Notes under the pieces: generated by a model
The model's input: only the letters and a program-made list of their open reading frames with translations
Databases searched by the model: none
Told to the model about the DNA's origin: nothing
Part shown: one piece after another, positions 1 to 6,046 of the stretch
Numbering within the stretch: position 1 is the stretch's first letter
Layout of the letters: each line of letters begins with the position of its first letter
Translations under genes and position numbers: made by a program
Assembly (NCBI GenBank): GCA_904420055.1
Contig: CAJFTV010000152.1
Coordinates: forward strand, 1-6,046
DNA from: Candidatus Alloscillospira gallinarum
GTDB lineage: Bacteria; Bacillota; Clostridia; Oscillospirales; Oscillospiraceae
Length of the DNA: 6,046 bases
Direction: 5' to 3'

Positions 1-5
1 AAAAA

Positions 6-356
6 ATGCCGAGACCGGAAAAAATGCGGTGTATTTGTTCTCTGCCCAAGTGCGGCTCTTTTGGGCCTTTGGACACTTTCTCAGGCGACGGCGACACCCT
101 CGTCATGACGCTGGACGAGTATGAGGCGATACGTCTTTTGGACTACATGGGGTTTTCCCAGGAGGCCTGCGCCCTTCGCATGAACGTGTCCCGCCCCACC
201 GTGGTACGTATATATGAATCGGCGCGGAGAAAAATGGCCGAGGCCATTGTCACCGGCAAAAAAATCGAAATCCGCGGCGGAAGCGTCACTGTCTGCACAG
301 CTCCAAGACCTGAATGTGCAGATGAACCATACTGCTGTCACCGCCAAAAAATATAA
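6..356 (+). CDS. DUF134 (UPF0251) family helix-turn-helix protein, Cys-rich variant
   Basis: The 116-aa product has the hallmarks of the DUF134/UPF0251 family. It opens with a MPRPEK start and a basic/Cys segment, followed by the acidic LTxDEYEAIRLLD-type stretch (about residues 35-46). A sigma-70 region 4-like helix-turn-helix spans about residues 47-80 (FSQEACALRMNVSRPTVVRI). A short GKKIEIRGG strand follows at 84-92. Family members are predicted DNA-binding proteins, and I know of no firmly established target for them. The start at 6 matches the usual family N-terminus; its ribosome binding site lies outside the window. Three cysteines (9, 11, 16) cluster near the N-terminus, and C97, C104, C110, C111 and H112 form a tail beyond the usual family end, which suggests metal or Fe-S binding. 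The stop is 21 bp before the start of the downstream redox enzyme, with no terminator between, so co-transcription and local regulation are likely but inferred. Confidence 0.92.
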   Translation: MPRPEKMRCICSLPKCGSFGPLDTFSGDGDTLVMTLDEYEAIRLLDYMGFSQEACALRMNVSRPTVVRIYESARRKMAEAIVTGKKIEIRGGSVTVCTAPRPECADEPYCCHRQKI

Positions 357-363
357 TATACAT

Positions 364-370
364 AAAGGAG
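364..370 (+). promoter_or_regulatory. Ribosome binding site that decides the start of the redox fusion gene
   Basis: AAAGGAG is a near-perfect Shine-Dalgarno sequence. Two in-frame ATG codons follow, at 372 and 378. The first is only 1 nt from the motif and is too close for initiation. The second is 7 nt away, which is optimal. Translation should therefore begin at 378, giving an N-terminus MDVLIIGG that also fits the FAD-binding beta strand. Confidence 0.85.
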
Positions 371-377
371 AATGCTT

Positions 378-2951
378 ATGGACGTTTTAATTATCGGAGG
401 CGTCGCCGCCGGCACTAAGGCGGCTGCCAAGCTGAAGCGAATCGACCCCGGCGCAAATGTGACAATAATCACAAACAGTCCGGACATATCATATGCCGGC
501 TGCGGCCTCCCCTACTACGCCGGCGGCGTGATAGAGGACCGGGAAGAGCTCATTGTCAACACTCCTGAGGACTACTCCGAATCTACAGGCGCAAAGGTCA
601 TCACCGGCGTCGAGGCCACCGGGGTAAACCCCTCTGCCAAAACAGTCACGGCAAAAAACCTTGCCACCGGCGAGACTACAGAATACACATACGACAAACT
701 CGTCGTAGCCACCGGAGCATCTTCCGCCGTACCCAATATTCCAGGCACCGATTTGCCCGGCGTATTTAAAATGCGCGTCCCCAGCGACGCTATCGACCTG
801 CGCGATTACATTGACAAAAACGATGCGAAGAGCGCCCTTGTCGTCGGCGGAGGCTTTATCGGCCTTGAGGTGGCGGAAAATCTCAAGGGCTACGGCCTCA
901 GCGTCACCGTTGTGGACTTCGCGCCCCAGATTATGCCAAACGTCATTGACCCCGAGATGGCAGATTTTGTGCGCCGCCACCTTGCCGGGAAGGGCATTAA
1001 GATATTCACCGGCACAGGCGTCAACGCCATAAAGGGAAACGGCAGGGCAGAATCCGTCGAGACCACCGCAGGCGTATTTTACGCCGATATCGTGGTGCTG
1101 TCAGCAGGTATCCGCCCCAACACCGCATTTTTAGAGGGTTCCGGCATTGAGACCGAGCGCGGCTACGTGGTAATCGACGGTAAAATGCAGACAAATGTAC
1201 CCGATATATATGCCGCAGGTGACTGCGTAATTGTTAAAAACCGTATTACCGGCGCGCGCCAGGTATCTGCAATGGGCTCCAGCGCCAACATTGAGGGCCG
1301 TGCTCTCGCACAGATTATCTACGGCGCAGACAAAAACTACCCCGGCGTCCTGGGAACCGGCGTTGTAAAGCTCCCCGGTCTCAATTGCGGCAGGACAGGC
1401 CTCACTGAGGCCGCGGCAAAAGATGCCGGTTACGACGTTGTGACCATTCTCGCCGTTAACGACGACAAGGCACATTACTATCCTGACGCCGCTTTCTTTA
1501 TCACAAAGCTCATTGCCGACAGAAACACCCACAAGCTCCTCGGTATGCAGGTGCTCGGCCCCGGCGCTGTTGACAAGATGACAGATATCGCCGTTGTTGG
1601 CATATCAATGGGTGCAAAACTTGAGGACTTTGAGTTTATGGATATGGCATATGCTCCCCCGTTCTCAACGGCAATTCACCCCTTTGTTGCAGCTGCCGAT
1701 ATCCTCATGAACAAGATAAACGGCGAGTACAGCACAATGACACCGGCAGAGTATGCCGCCGGAGCTGCCGAGGGCTACACCATTGTGGACACAACCCCCG
1801 ACGGGCTTATACCCAACACCCCGAAAATGGAGCTGGAGACAATTTTCGGTGCTGTCCCAGGATTTGACAAGGACGAAAAACTCCTCCTCGTATGTAACCG
1901 CGGCAAGAGGGCATACTTTACTGCACGCCGCCTCCAGTACTATGGATACAAAAATGTAAAGGTCCTTGAAGGCGGCAAGACATTTAACGTCATTAAAACC
2001 TTTCCCTCCGGGAGCGATATTCCGCCAGAAGAGATAAAACGGGTAAAGGGCCTGGGTTTTTTAGGTGACAAGACCGCCCCCGGTAAGTTTAACTGCCGCG
2101 TCATAACAAGAAACGGCAAGATAACCGCCGAGGAAAGCGCGGCCATATCTCAGGCTGCAAAGCTCTACGGAAACGGCGAGATTGCAATGACATCACGTCT
2201 CACCATTGAGATACAGGCAGTACCCTATGAAAACATTGAGCCAATTATGGAGTACCTTGCCTCCTTTGGTCTTGAGACGGGAGGAACCGGCTCAAAGGTG
2301 CGCCCCGTGGTATCCTGCAAGGGCACCACGTGCCAGTATGGTCTCATTGACACATTTGCCCTGTCTGACGAGATACACGAGCTCTTCTATAAGGGATATC
2401 ATGAGGTAAATCTCCCCCACAAGTTCAAAATCGCCGTGGGCGGCTGCCCCAACAACTGTGTAAAGCCCGACCTCAACGACCTGGGCATTATCGGTCAGCG
2501 CGTTCCAATTGTTGACCTTGATAAGTGCAAGGGCTGCAAAGTATGCAAGGTGGAAGAGGCATGTCCTATTAAGACTGCCCATGTTACAGACGGCAAGATT
2601 CAGCTCGGAGAGGACTGCAACCACTGTGGAAGGTGCATAGGCACATGTCCGTTTGGCGCTGTGGAAAACTATACAAACGGCTACCGCATATACATCGGCG
2701 GCCGCTGGGGTAAGAAAACTGCCCAGGGCAGATATCTTGACCGTGTATTTACCGACAAGCAGGAAGTAATAGACATAGTTGAGAAGGCTATCCTCCTCTT
2801 CAGAGAGCAGGGCAAAACAGGCGAGCGCTTTGCCGACACAATTGCTCGGCTGGGCTTTGAAAACGTACAAAAACAGCTTCTCTCAAATGAGCTGTTAGAG
2901 AGAAAGAGCGAAAATCTTGATAAAGATGTAAAGGGCGGCGCAAGCTGCTGA
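378..2951 (+). CDS. Four-module NAD(P)H/FAD-rhodanese-siroheme sulfite/nitrite reductase fusion
   Basis: The 857-aa product (start at 378 chosen by RBS spacing) is a predicted cytosolic redox enzyme. Residues 1 to ~440 are a CoA-disulfide reductase/NADH oxidase-like flavoprotein. They carry the FAD motif GGVAAG (7-12), redox Cys42 in SYAGCGLPYY, the NAD(P) motif GGGFIG (157-162) ending in E164, the second FAD motif AAGD (D282), Y367/Y368, and the Y425-APP dimer-interface motif of CoA-disulfide reductases. About 455-545 is a rhodanese-like domain with active loop C506-NRGKR. From ~570 comes a siroheme reductase half: R607, K682-x-K684, and cluster/siroheme cysteines C647, C652, C690, C694. A ferredoxin insert (C717/720/723/729 and C747/750/753/757) precedes the reductase C-terminus. 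Sulfite is the first-guess substrate; nitrite, polysulfide or persulfide remain possible. The reading frame is intact throughout, and the gene is followed by a strong terminator. Domain calls are firm; the substrate is inference. Confidence 0.93.
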   Translation: MDVLIIGGVAAGTKAAAKLKRIDPGANVTIITNSPDISYAGCGLPYYAGGVIEDREELIVNTPEDYSESTGAKVITGVEATGVNPSAKTVTAKNLATGETTEYTYDKLVVATGASSAVPNIPGTDLPGVFKMRVPSDAIDLRDYIDKNDAKSALVVGGGFIGLEVAENLKGYGLSVTVVDFAPQIMPNVIDPEMADFVRRHLAGKGIKIFTGTGVNAIKGNGRAESVETTAGVFYADIVVLSAGIRPNTAFLEGSGIETERGYVVIDGKMQTNVPDIYAAGDCVIVKNRITGARQVSAMGSSANIEGRALAQIIYGADKNYPGVLGTGVVKLPGLNCGRTGLTEAAAKDAGYDVVTILAVNDDKAHYYPDAAFFITKLIADRNTHKLLGMQVLGPGAVDKMTDIAVVGISMGAKLEDFEFMDMAYAPPFSTAIHPFVAAADILMNKINGEYSTMTPAEYAAGAAEGYTIVDTTPDGLIPNTPKMELETIFGAVPGFDKDEKLLLVCNRGKRAYFTARRLQYYGYKNVKVLEGGKTFNVIKTFPSGSDIPPEEIKRVKGLGFLGDKTAPGKFNCRVITRNGKITAEESAAISQAAKLYGNGEIAMTSRLTIEIQAVPYENIEPIMEYLASFGLETGGTGSKVRPVVSCKGTTCQYGLIDTFALSDEIHELFYKGYHEVNLPHKFKIAVGGCPNNCVKPDLNDLGIIGQRVPIVDLDKCKGCKVCKVEEACPIKTAHVTDGKIQLGEDCNHCGRCIGTCPFGAVENYTNGYRIYIGGRWGKKTAQGRYLDRVFTDKQEVIDIVEKAILLFREQGKTGERFADTIARLGFENVQKQLLSNELLERKSENLDKDVKGGASC

Positions 2952-2974
2952 GTTTTGAGCTCTTTAAAGCGCAT

Positions 2975-3012
2975 TGTTCTCCGGATACGCATGTATCCGG
3001 AGAACAGTTTTT
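2975..3012 (+). terminator. Rho-independent terminator of the redox fusion gene
   Basis: A perfect 14-bp stem (2975-2988 paired with 2993-3006) encloses a GCAT loop and is followed by G and five T residues (3008-3012). It begins 24 nt after the stop codon. The orientation of the T-run assigns it to plus-strand transcription. Confidence 0.9.
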
Positions 3013-3017
3013 GCATT

Positions 3018-3062
3018 AGAAATCGGCAGTCCCCAAAGCTTTGGGGACTGCCGATTTCTTTT
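3018..3062. terminator. Perfect 42-nt palindrome, likely bidirectional terminator between convergent genes
   Basis: Positions 3018-3038 pair without mismatch with 3039-3059, giving 21 bp per arm centred on AAAGCTTT. On the plus strand the arm ends in ATTTCT and runs into TTT, so it is a good second terminator for the redox gene. On the minus strand it lies 17 nt after the aldo/keto reductase stop codon and its 3' arm also ends in ATTTCT, so it probably serves that gene too. No other terminator is visible for the minus-strand gene. The minus-strand U-tract is weaker (ATTTCTAATG). Confidence 0.8.
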
Positions 3063-3076
3063 CCCGCATAATTACC

Positions 3077-4087
3077 TTATTTTATGAACGTCTTATAGTC
3101 CTCATAATTTTTCTTGAGAAGCGCAGGAGTATCAAGGCCATATGGACATTTGGTCTTACACAGCCCGCAGCCCACACAGTCCTCTGTCTTTTTCATCTTC
3201 TCCTGCCACTCAGGGGTAAGCCACGCCTGTGATGGCGCCCTTCTCAGCATCAGGCTCATTCTGGCACAGTTGTTTATCTCAATTCCCTGAGGACATGGCA
3301 TACAATATCCGCAGCCCCGGCAGAAGTCTCCGGAGAGTTCCTTCTGGTCTTTTTCAATCTCCGCCCTCATTTTGTCGTCCAAAGCCGGGGGATTGTCGTT
3401 ATACGCGATAAACTCGTCCAGCTCGCTCTCCCGCTGTACGCCCCAGATAGGCTCCACATTGTCATACTGAGCGAGAAATGCATATGCCATGGCGGAGTTT
3501 GTTATAAGTCCGCCGGACAGAGCTTTCATGGCAATAAAACCCATATCCGCCTTTTTGCACATCTCCACAATCTCCATATCCGGGCCGGAGGACAGGTAGC
3601 AGAACGGGAACTGCATTGTCTCGTAAAGCCCGGACTCAATAGCCTCCTTCGCCACGGCAAGGCGGTGGTTTGTTATTCCGATATGGCGTATCTTTCCCTG
3701 CTTCTTCGCCTCCACCATCGCGTCATACAGCCCGCTCTCGTCCCCTGGCTTGGGGCAAAACGCCGGGTTATGTAGCTGATAAATATCTATGTAATCGGTT
3801 TTCAGCATTTTAAGGCTGGTTTCAAGGTCTTTCCAGAAATCCTCGGCCTTTTGTGCTCCGGTCTTTGTACTGATTATTATCCTGTCTCTTGTGTACTCAA
3901 ACGCAGCACCCATCTTCTCCTCACTGTCGGTATATGCCCTTGCGGTGTCAAAATAGTTTATACCGTTATAAAATGCCTTTTGCAGCAGATAAACTGCCTC
4001 TTTCTTTGTTATTCTCTGAATAGGGAGCGCGCCAAAGCCATTTTTGTTCACTGTAAGTTCTGTCTTTCCAAGTCTCACCTTATCCAT
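3077..4087 (-). CDS. Aldo/keto reductase with C-terminal bis-[4Fe-4S] ferredoxin domain
   Basis: The 336-aa product belongs to the predicted oxidoreductases of the aldo/keto reductase family that carry a 4Fe-4S domain (COG1453-like). The N-terminal TIM barrel (about 1-235) keeps the catalytic tetrad D47 (FDTARAY), Y52, K75 (STKTG) and H106 (YQLHN). The C-terminal part holds two cluster sites: C256, C259, C262, C265 followed by PQG, with an additional C274; and C304, C307, C310, C314 followed by P. Such enzymes presumably exchange electrons between NAD(P)H, a carbonyl substrate and Fe-S clusters in the cytosol, but the substrate is unknown. The start is supported by GAGAGGTG with 5 nt spacing. 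It is transcribed separately from metG, whose terminator lies upstream, and it converges on the redox fusion gene. The length is normal for the family and no key residue is missing. Confidence 0.92.
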   Translation of the reverse strand: MDKVRLGKTELTVNKNGFGALPIQRITKKEAVYLLQKAFYNGINYFDTARAYTDSEEKMGAAFEYTRDRIIISTKTGAQKAEDFWKDLETSLKMLKTDYIDIYQLHNPAFCPKPGDESGLYDAMVEAKKQGKIRHIGITNHRLAVAKEAIESGLYETMQFPFCYLSSGPDMEIVEMCKKADMGFIAMKALSGGLITNSAMAYAFLAQYDNVEPIWGVQRESELDEFIAYNDNPPALDDKMRAEIEKDQKELSGDFCRGCGYCMPCPQGIEINNCARMSLMLRRAPSQAWLTPEWQEKMKKTEDCVGCGLCKTKCPYGLDTPALLKKNYEDYKTFIK

Positions 4088-4092
4088 AATTT

Positions 4093-4100
4093 CACCTCTC
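4093..4100 (-). promoter_or_regulatory. Ribosome binding site of the aldo/keto reductase
   Basis: Read on the minus strand this is GAGAGGTG, 5 nt before the ATG at 4087. It supports that start codon over the internal methionines. Confidence 0.75.
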
Positions 4101-4121
4101 TGTTACAGTTTGTCTGCATTT

Positions 4122-4150
4122 ATCTTAACACACTTTTTCCGGCCGCACAA
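4122..4150 (-). promoter_or_regulatory. Candidate sigma-A-type promoter of the aldo/keto reductase
   Basis: On the minus strand, TTGTGC (4145-4150) is separated by exactly 17 nt from TAAGAT (4122-4127). The predicted transcript would start near 4115, leaving a leader of about 28 nt that contains the ribosome binding site. The match to consensus is weak (3 of 6 and 4 of 6). The call rests mainly on spacing and on position between the metG terminator and the gene start. Confidence 0.4.
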
Positions 4151-4206
4151 TACGCATGTACCCTCTTGCAGGAAAAAGGACAGCGCCGATGTACGCCGCC
4201 GGCAGC

Positions 4207-4242
4207 AAAAAGCCGGGCATATTAGTAGATATGTCCGGCTTT
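4207..4242 (-). terminator. Rho-independent terminator of metG
   Basis: On the minus strand AAAGCCGG pairs with CCGGCTTT. After one A/C mismatch, CATAT pairs with ATATG around a CTACTA loop (stem 4209-4242 overall). The descending arm ends in a TTTTT run at 4207-4211. It lies about 34 nt after the metG stop, so the downstream aldo/keto reductase is probably a separate transcription unit. Confidence 0.8.
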
Positions 4243-4276
4243 CCAATATTATGTTAACTTGTTTTCCCGCACCACA

Positions 4277-6046
4277 TCAGCAGAGCTGTGCTCCCGCGGG
4301 GATATTGTCGTCCAGAATAAGGAGATTTAACTTTCCGTCCTTTTCCGCAGAGAGTATCATTCCATTGCTCTCCTGACCCATCATCTTTCTGGGGGGCAGG
4401 TTTGTGCAGGCTACTACGGTTTTTCCCACAAGTGCCTCCGGCTCATAGTATTTCGCAATACCGGAGAGAATCTGCCGAGGTGTTCCGCTGCCGTCGTCAA
4501 GAGTGAACTTCAGAAGCTTTTCAGACTTTTTCACCTTTTCACAGGACAGCACCCTGCAGACAGTCATTCTGACCTTTGAAAATTCGTCAATTGTCACCGA
4601 GGGAACCTCTTCCTGCTCCGGCGCTTTCTTTGCCGATGTAAGGGCTTCAAGCTCTTTCAGCTCCTTCTCCATGTCAATTCTCGGGAAAAGGGTCTCGCCC
4701 TTGTGTACTGTAGCATTTGCCGGGAGCACGCCTGTTTTCGCTGCATTCTCCCATGTCAGCTCCTCTTCCGATGCGCCAATCTGTCCGGCAATCTTCTCGC
4801 AGCTTGACGGCATAAACGGAGCGAGAAGCGCCGCGCTCATGCGGATTGTATCGAGGAGGTTATACATGACGGTGGCAAGCCTGTTCTTTTTCCCTTCCTC
4901 CTTTGCAAGTATCCAGGGAGCCGTTTCATCAATGTACTTGTTGGCTCTGGAGATGAGCTTAAACACCTCCGCCAGGGCAGTCTGCGGCGCAAAGCTGTCC
5001 ATGGCGCGCTCATACTTGTCTCTGAGAGCCGACGCCATGCTTATAAGCTCATTGTCAACCGGCTCAGGCTCTCTCTCCTCTGGCAATGTGCCTCCGAAAT
5101 ACTTTATGACCATGGCAACCGTCCTTGACACCAGATTGCCAAGGTCGTTTGCAAGGTCTGTGTTTATGGTTGAAATAAGAAGCTCGTTTGTAAAGTTCCC
5201 GTCAGAGCCAAATGGGAATGTCCTAAGCAGGAAGAAGCGCAGGGCGTCTACTCCATATCTCTCAGCCAGCAGATATGGGTCAACCACATTGCCGCGGGAC
5301 TTTGACATCTTCTCCCCGTTAAAGTTAAGCCAGCCGTGGCCAAATACCTTTTTGGGCAGCGGCAGTCCCATGCTCATGAGCATTGCGGGCCAGATAATAG
5401 AGTGAAAACGCACAATCTCCTTGCCCACGAAGTGGACGTCCGCCGGCCAGTATTTGTCAAAGTCATTATACTTTTCATTCATATACCCTAAGGCCGTAGT
5501 GTAATTAAACAGGGCGTCCACCCAAACATACACCACGTGTCCCGGGTCAAAGTCCACTGGCACACCCCATTTAAAGCTGGTGCGGGAAACGCACAAATCC
5601 TCAAGTCCCGCGTCGATAAAGTTGTTCACCATCTCATGGACGCGGCTTTTCGGCTCTAAAAAGTCGGTATTAACAAGTAGGTCACGCACAGGCTGGGCAT
5701 ATTTTGAAAGGCGGAAGAAATAGGCCTCTTCCTCCTCATAGTGGACATCTCTGCCGCAGTCCGGACACTTGCCGTCTTTCAGCTGGCTCTCCGTCCAGAA
5801 CGCCTCGCACGGCGTACAGTAAAGGCCCTTATACGCCCCCTTATATATGTCTCCGTTCTCATACATTCTGCGGAAAATCTTCTGTATCGCCTCGACGTGA
5901 TAGTCGTCAGTAGTTCTGATAAAACGGTCATTGGATATGTTCATGAGCTTCCACAGGTCCAGTATTCCGCCGGGGCCTTTTACAATGTCGTCAACAAACT
6001 GCTGTGGCGTTACGCCCTTTTCTCTCGCCTTTTCCTCTATCTTCTG
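4277..6046 (-). CDS. metG: Methionyl-tRNA synthetase, N-terminally cut by the window edge
   Basis: The reading frame is open from the right edge (first visible codons QKIEEKAREK) to TGA at 4277, giving 589 aa. Family alignment from memory suggests ~50 N-terminal residues, including the HIGH motif, lie outside the window. The internal ATG at 5944 is not the real start. The enzyme charges tRNA-Met with methionine in the cytosol. Visible parts, in fragment numbering: the zinc knuckle with C77, C80, C94 and C97 (four-Cys type); the WVDALFNY active-site region; the KMSKS loop (246-250, nucleotides 5297-5311); the alpha-helical anticodon-binding domain with NKYIDETAPW (about 369-378); and a C-terminal Trbp111/EMAP-II-like OB-fold tRNA-binding domain (about 483-589, from VTIDEFSKVRM through SNGMILSA). 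This layout is usual in Bacillota. Any leader regulation (for example a T-box) would lie outside the window. Confidence 0.98.
   Translation of the reverse strand, partial: QKIEEKAREKGVTPQQFVDDIVKGPGGILDLWKLMNISNDRFIRTTDDYHVEAIQKIFRRMYENGDIYKGAYKGLYCTPCEAFWTESQLKDGKCPDCGRDVHYEEEEAYFFRLSKYAQPVRDLLVNTDFLEPKSRVHEMVNNFIDAGLEDLCVSRTSFKWGVPVDFDPGHVVYVWVDALFNYTTALGYMNEKYNDFDKYWPADVHFVGKEIVRFHSIIWPAMLMSMGLPLPKKVFGHGWLNFNGEKMSKSRGNVVDPYLLAERYGVDALRFFLLRTFPFGSDGNFTNELLISTINTDLANDLGNLVSRTVAMVIKYFGGTLPEEREPEPVDNELISMASALRDKYERAMDSFAPQTALAEVFKLISRANKYIDETAPWILAKEEGKKNRLATVMYNLLDTIRMSAALLAPFMPSSCEKIAGQIGASEEELTWENAAKTGVLPANATVHKGETLFPRIDMEKELKELEALTSAKKAPEQEEVPSVTIDEFSKVRMTVCRVLSCEKVKKSEKLLKFTLDDGSGTPRQILSGIAKYYEPEALVGKTVVACTNLPPRKMMGQESNGMILSAEKDGKLNLLILDDNIPAGAQLC

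Noticed and set aside
352..357. TATAAT, a perfect -10 box overlapping the stop codon of the DUF134 gene.
   Set aside because: No acceptable -35 lies 16-18 nt upstream, and a transcript starting about 7 nt downstream would begin inside the ribosome binding site of the next gene. It is more likely an A/T-rich intergenic coincidence.
2292..2870. A 192-codon open frame on the minus strand opposite the siroheme module.
   Set aside because: The plus-strand frame here carries clear siroheme and ferredoxin motifs. The antisense frame has no recognisable motif and is a shadow.
4150..4160. ATACGCATGTA, which also occurs in the terminator stem at 2985-2995.
   Set aside because: This 11-nt match is part of a self-complementary hairpin core in one place and unpaired in the other. 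It is too short to call a repeat.
4503..5405. A 300-codon open frame on the plus strand, antisense to metG.
   Set aside because: It lies wholly within the well-supported metG coding region, is Ser-rich low-complexity as expected of a reverse shadow frame, and resembles no family I recognise.
5942..5944. The ATG codon at 5944 as the start of metG.
   Set aside because: The frame stays open to the right edge and the upstream codons (QKIEEKAREKGVTPQQF) match the conserved MetRS N-terminal region, so the true start is outside the window.
5966..5974. An apparent three-residue PGG insertion in MetRS (between IVKG and ILDLW) compared with the Bacillus-type enzyme as I remember it.
   Set aside because: It is a short surface-type length change in an otherwise canonical enzyme and probably common among clostridial MetRS; it is not evidence of unusual function.

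Overview
The window reads as chromosomal DNA from an anaerobic, low-to-mid GC Gram-positive bacterium, most likely a clostridial member of the Bacillota. The supporting signs are strong purine-rich ribosome binding sites (AAAGGAG, GAGAGGTG), oxygen-sensitive Fe-S oxidoreductases, a DUF134 regulator, and a methionyl-tRNA synthetase of the four-cysteine zinc type with a fused C-terminal tRNA-binding domain. The genus cannot be fixed from this sequence. No phage, transposon, CRISPR, tRNA or rRNA sequence was seen.

Layout. On the plus strand, positions 6-356 encode a small DUF134/UPF0251 helix-turn-helix protein with unusual cysteine clusters. A 21-bp gap separates it from a large multidomain redox enzyme at 378-2951, and the two probably form an operon. 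The enzyme joins a CoA-disulfide-reductase-like FAD/NAD(P)H module, a degenerate rhodanese domain that keeps its catalytic cysteine, a siroheme-[4Fe-4S] sulfite/nitrite reductase module, and a ferredoxin insert with two [4Fe-4S] sites. The interval 2952-3076 holds two strong hairpins, one of them a perfect 42-nt palindrome, between converging genes. On the minus strand, 3077-4087 encodes an aldo/keto reductase with a C-terminal bis-[4Fe-4S] domain. The interval 4088-4276 holds its probable promoter and the metG terminator. From 4277 to the right edge, also on the minus strand, lies metG, which lacks only its N-terminal ~50 codons.

How the genes fit together. The plus-strand pair is the interesting unit: a putative cysteine-rich regulator followed by what looks like a single-polypeptide NAD(P)H-driven sulfur (or nitrite) reductase. 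Electrons could enter at FAD and pass through the redox cysteine and/or the ferredoxin clusters to siroheme, while the rhodanese cysteine could carry a sulfane sulfur. This is inferred from domain content; no substrate can be read from the sequence. The aldo/keto reductase is a separate convergent unit, and metG is housekeeping with its own terminator.
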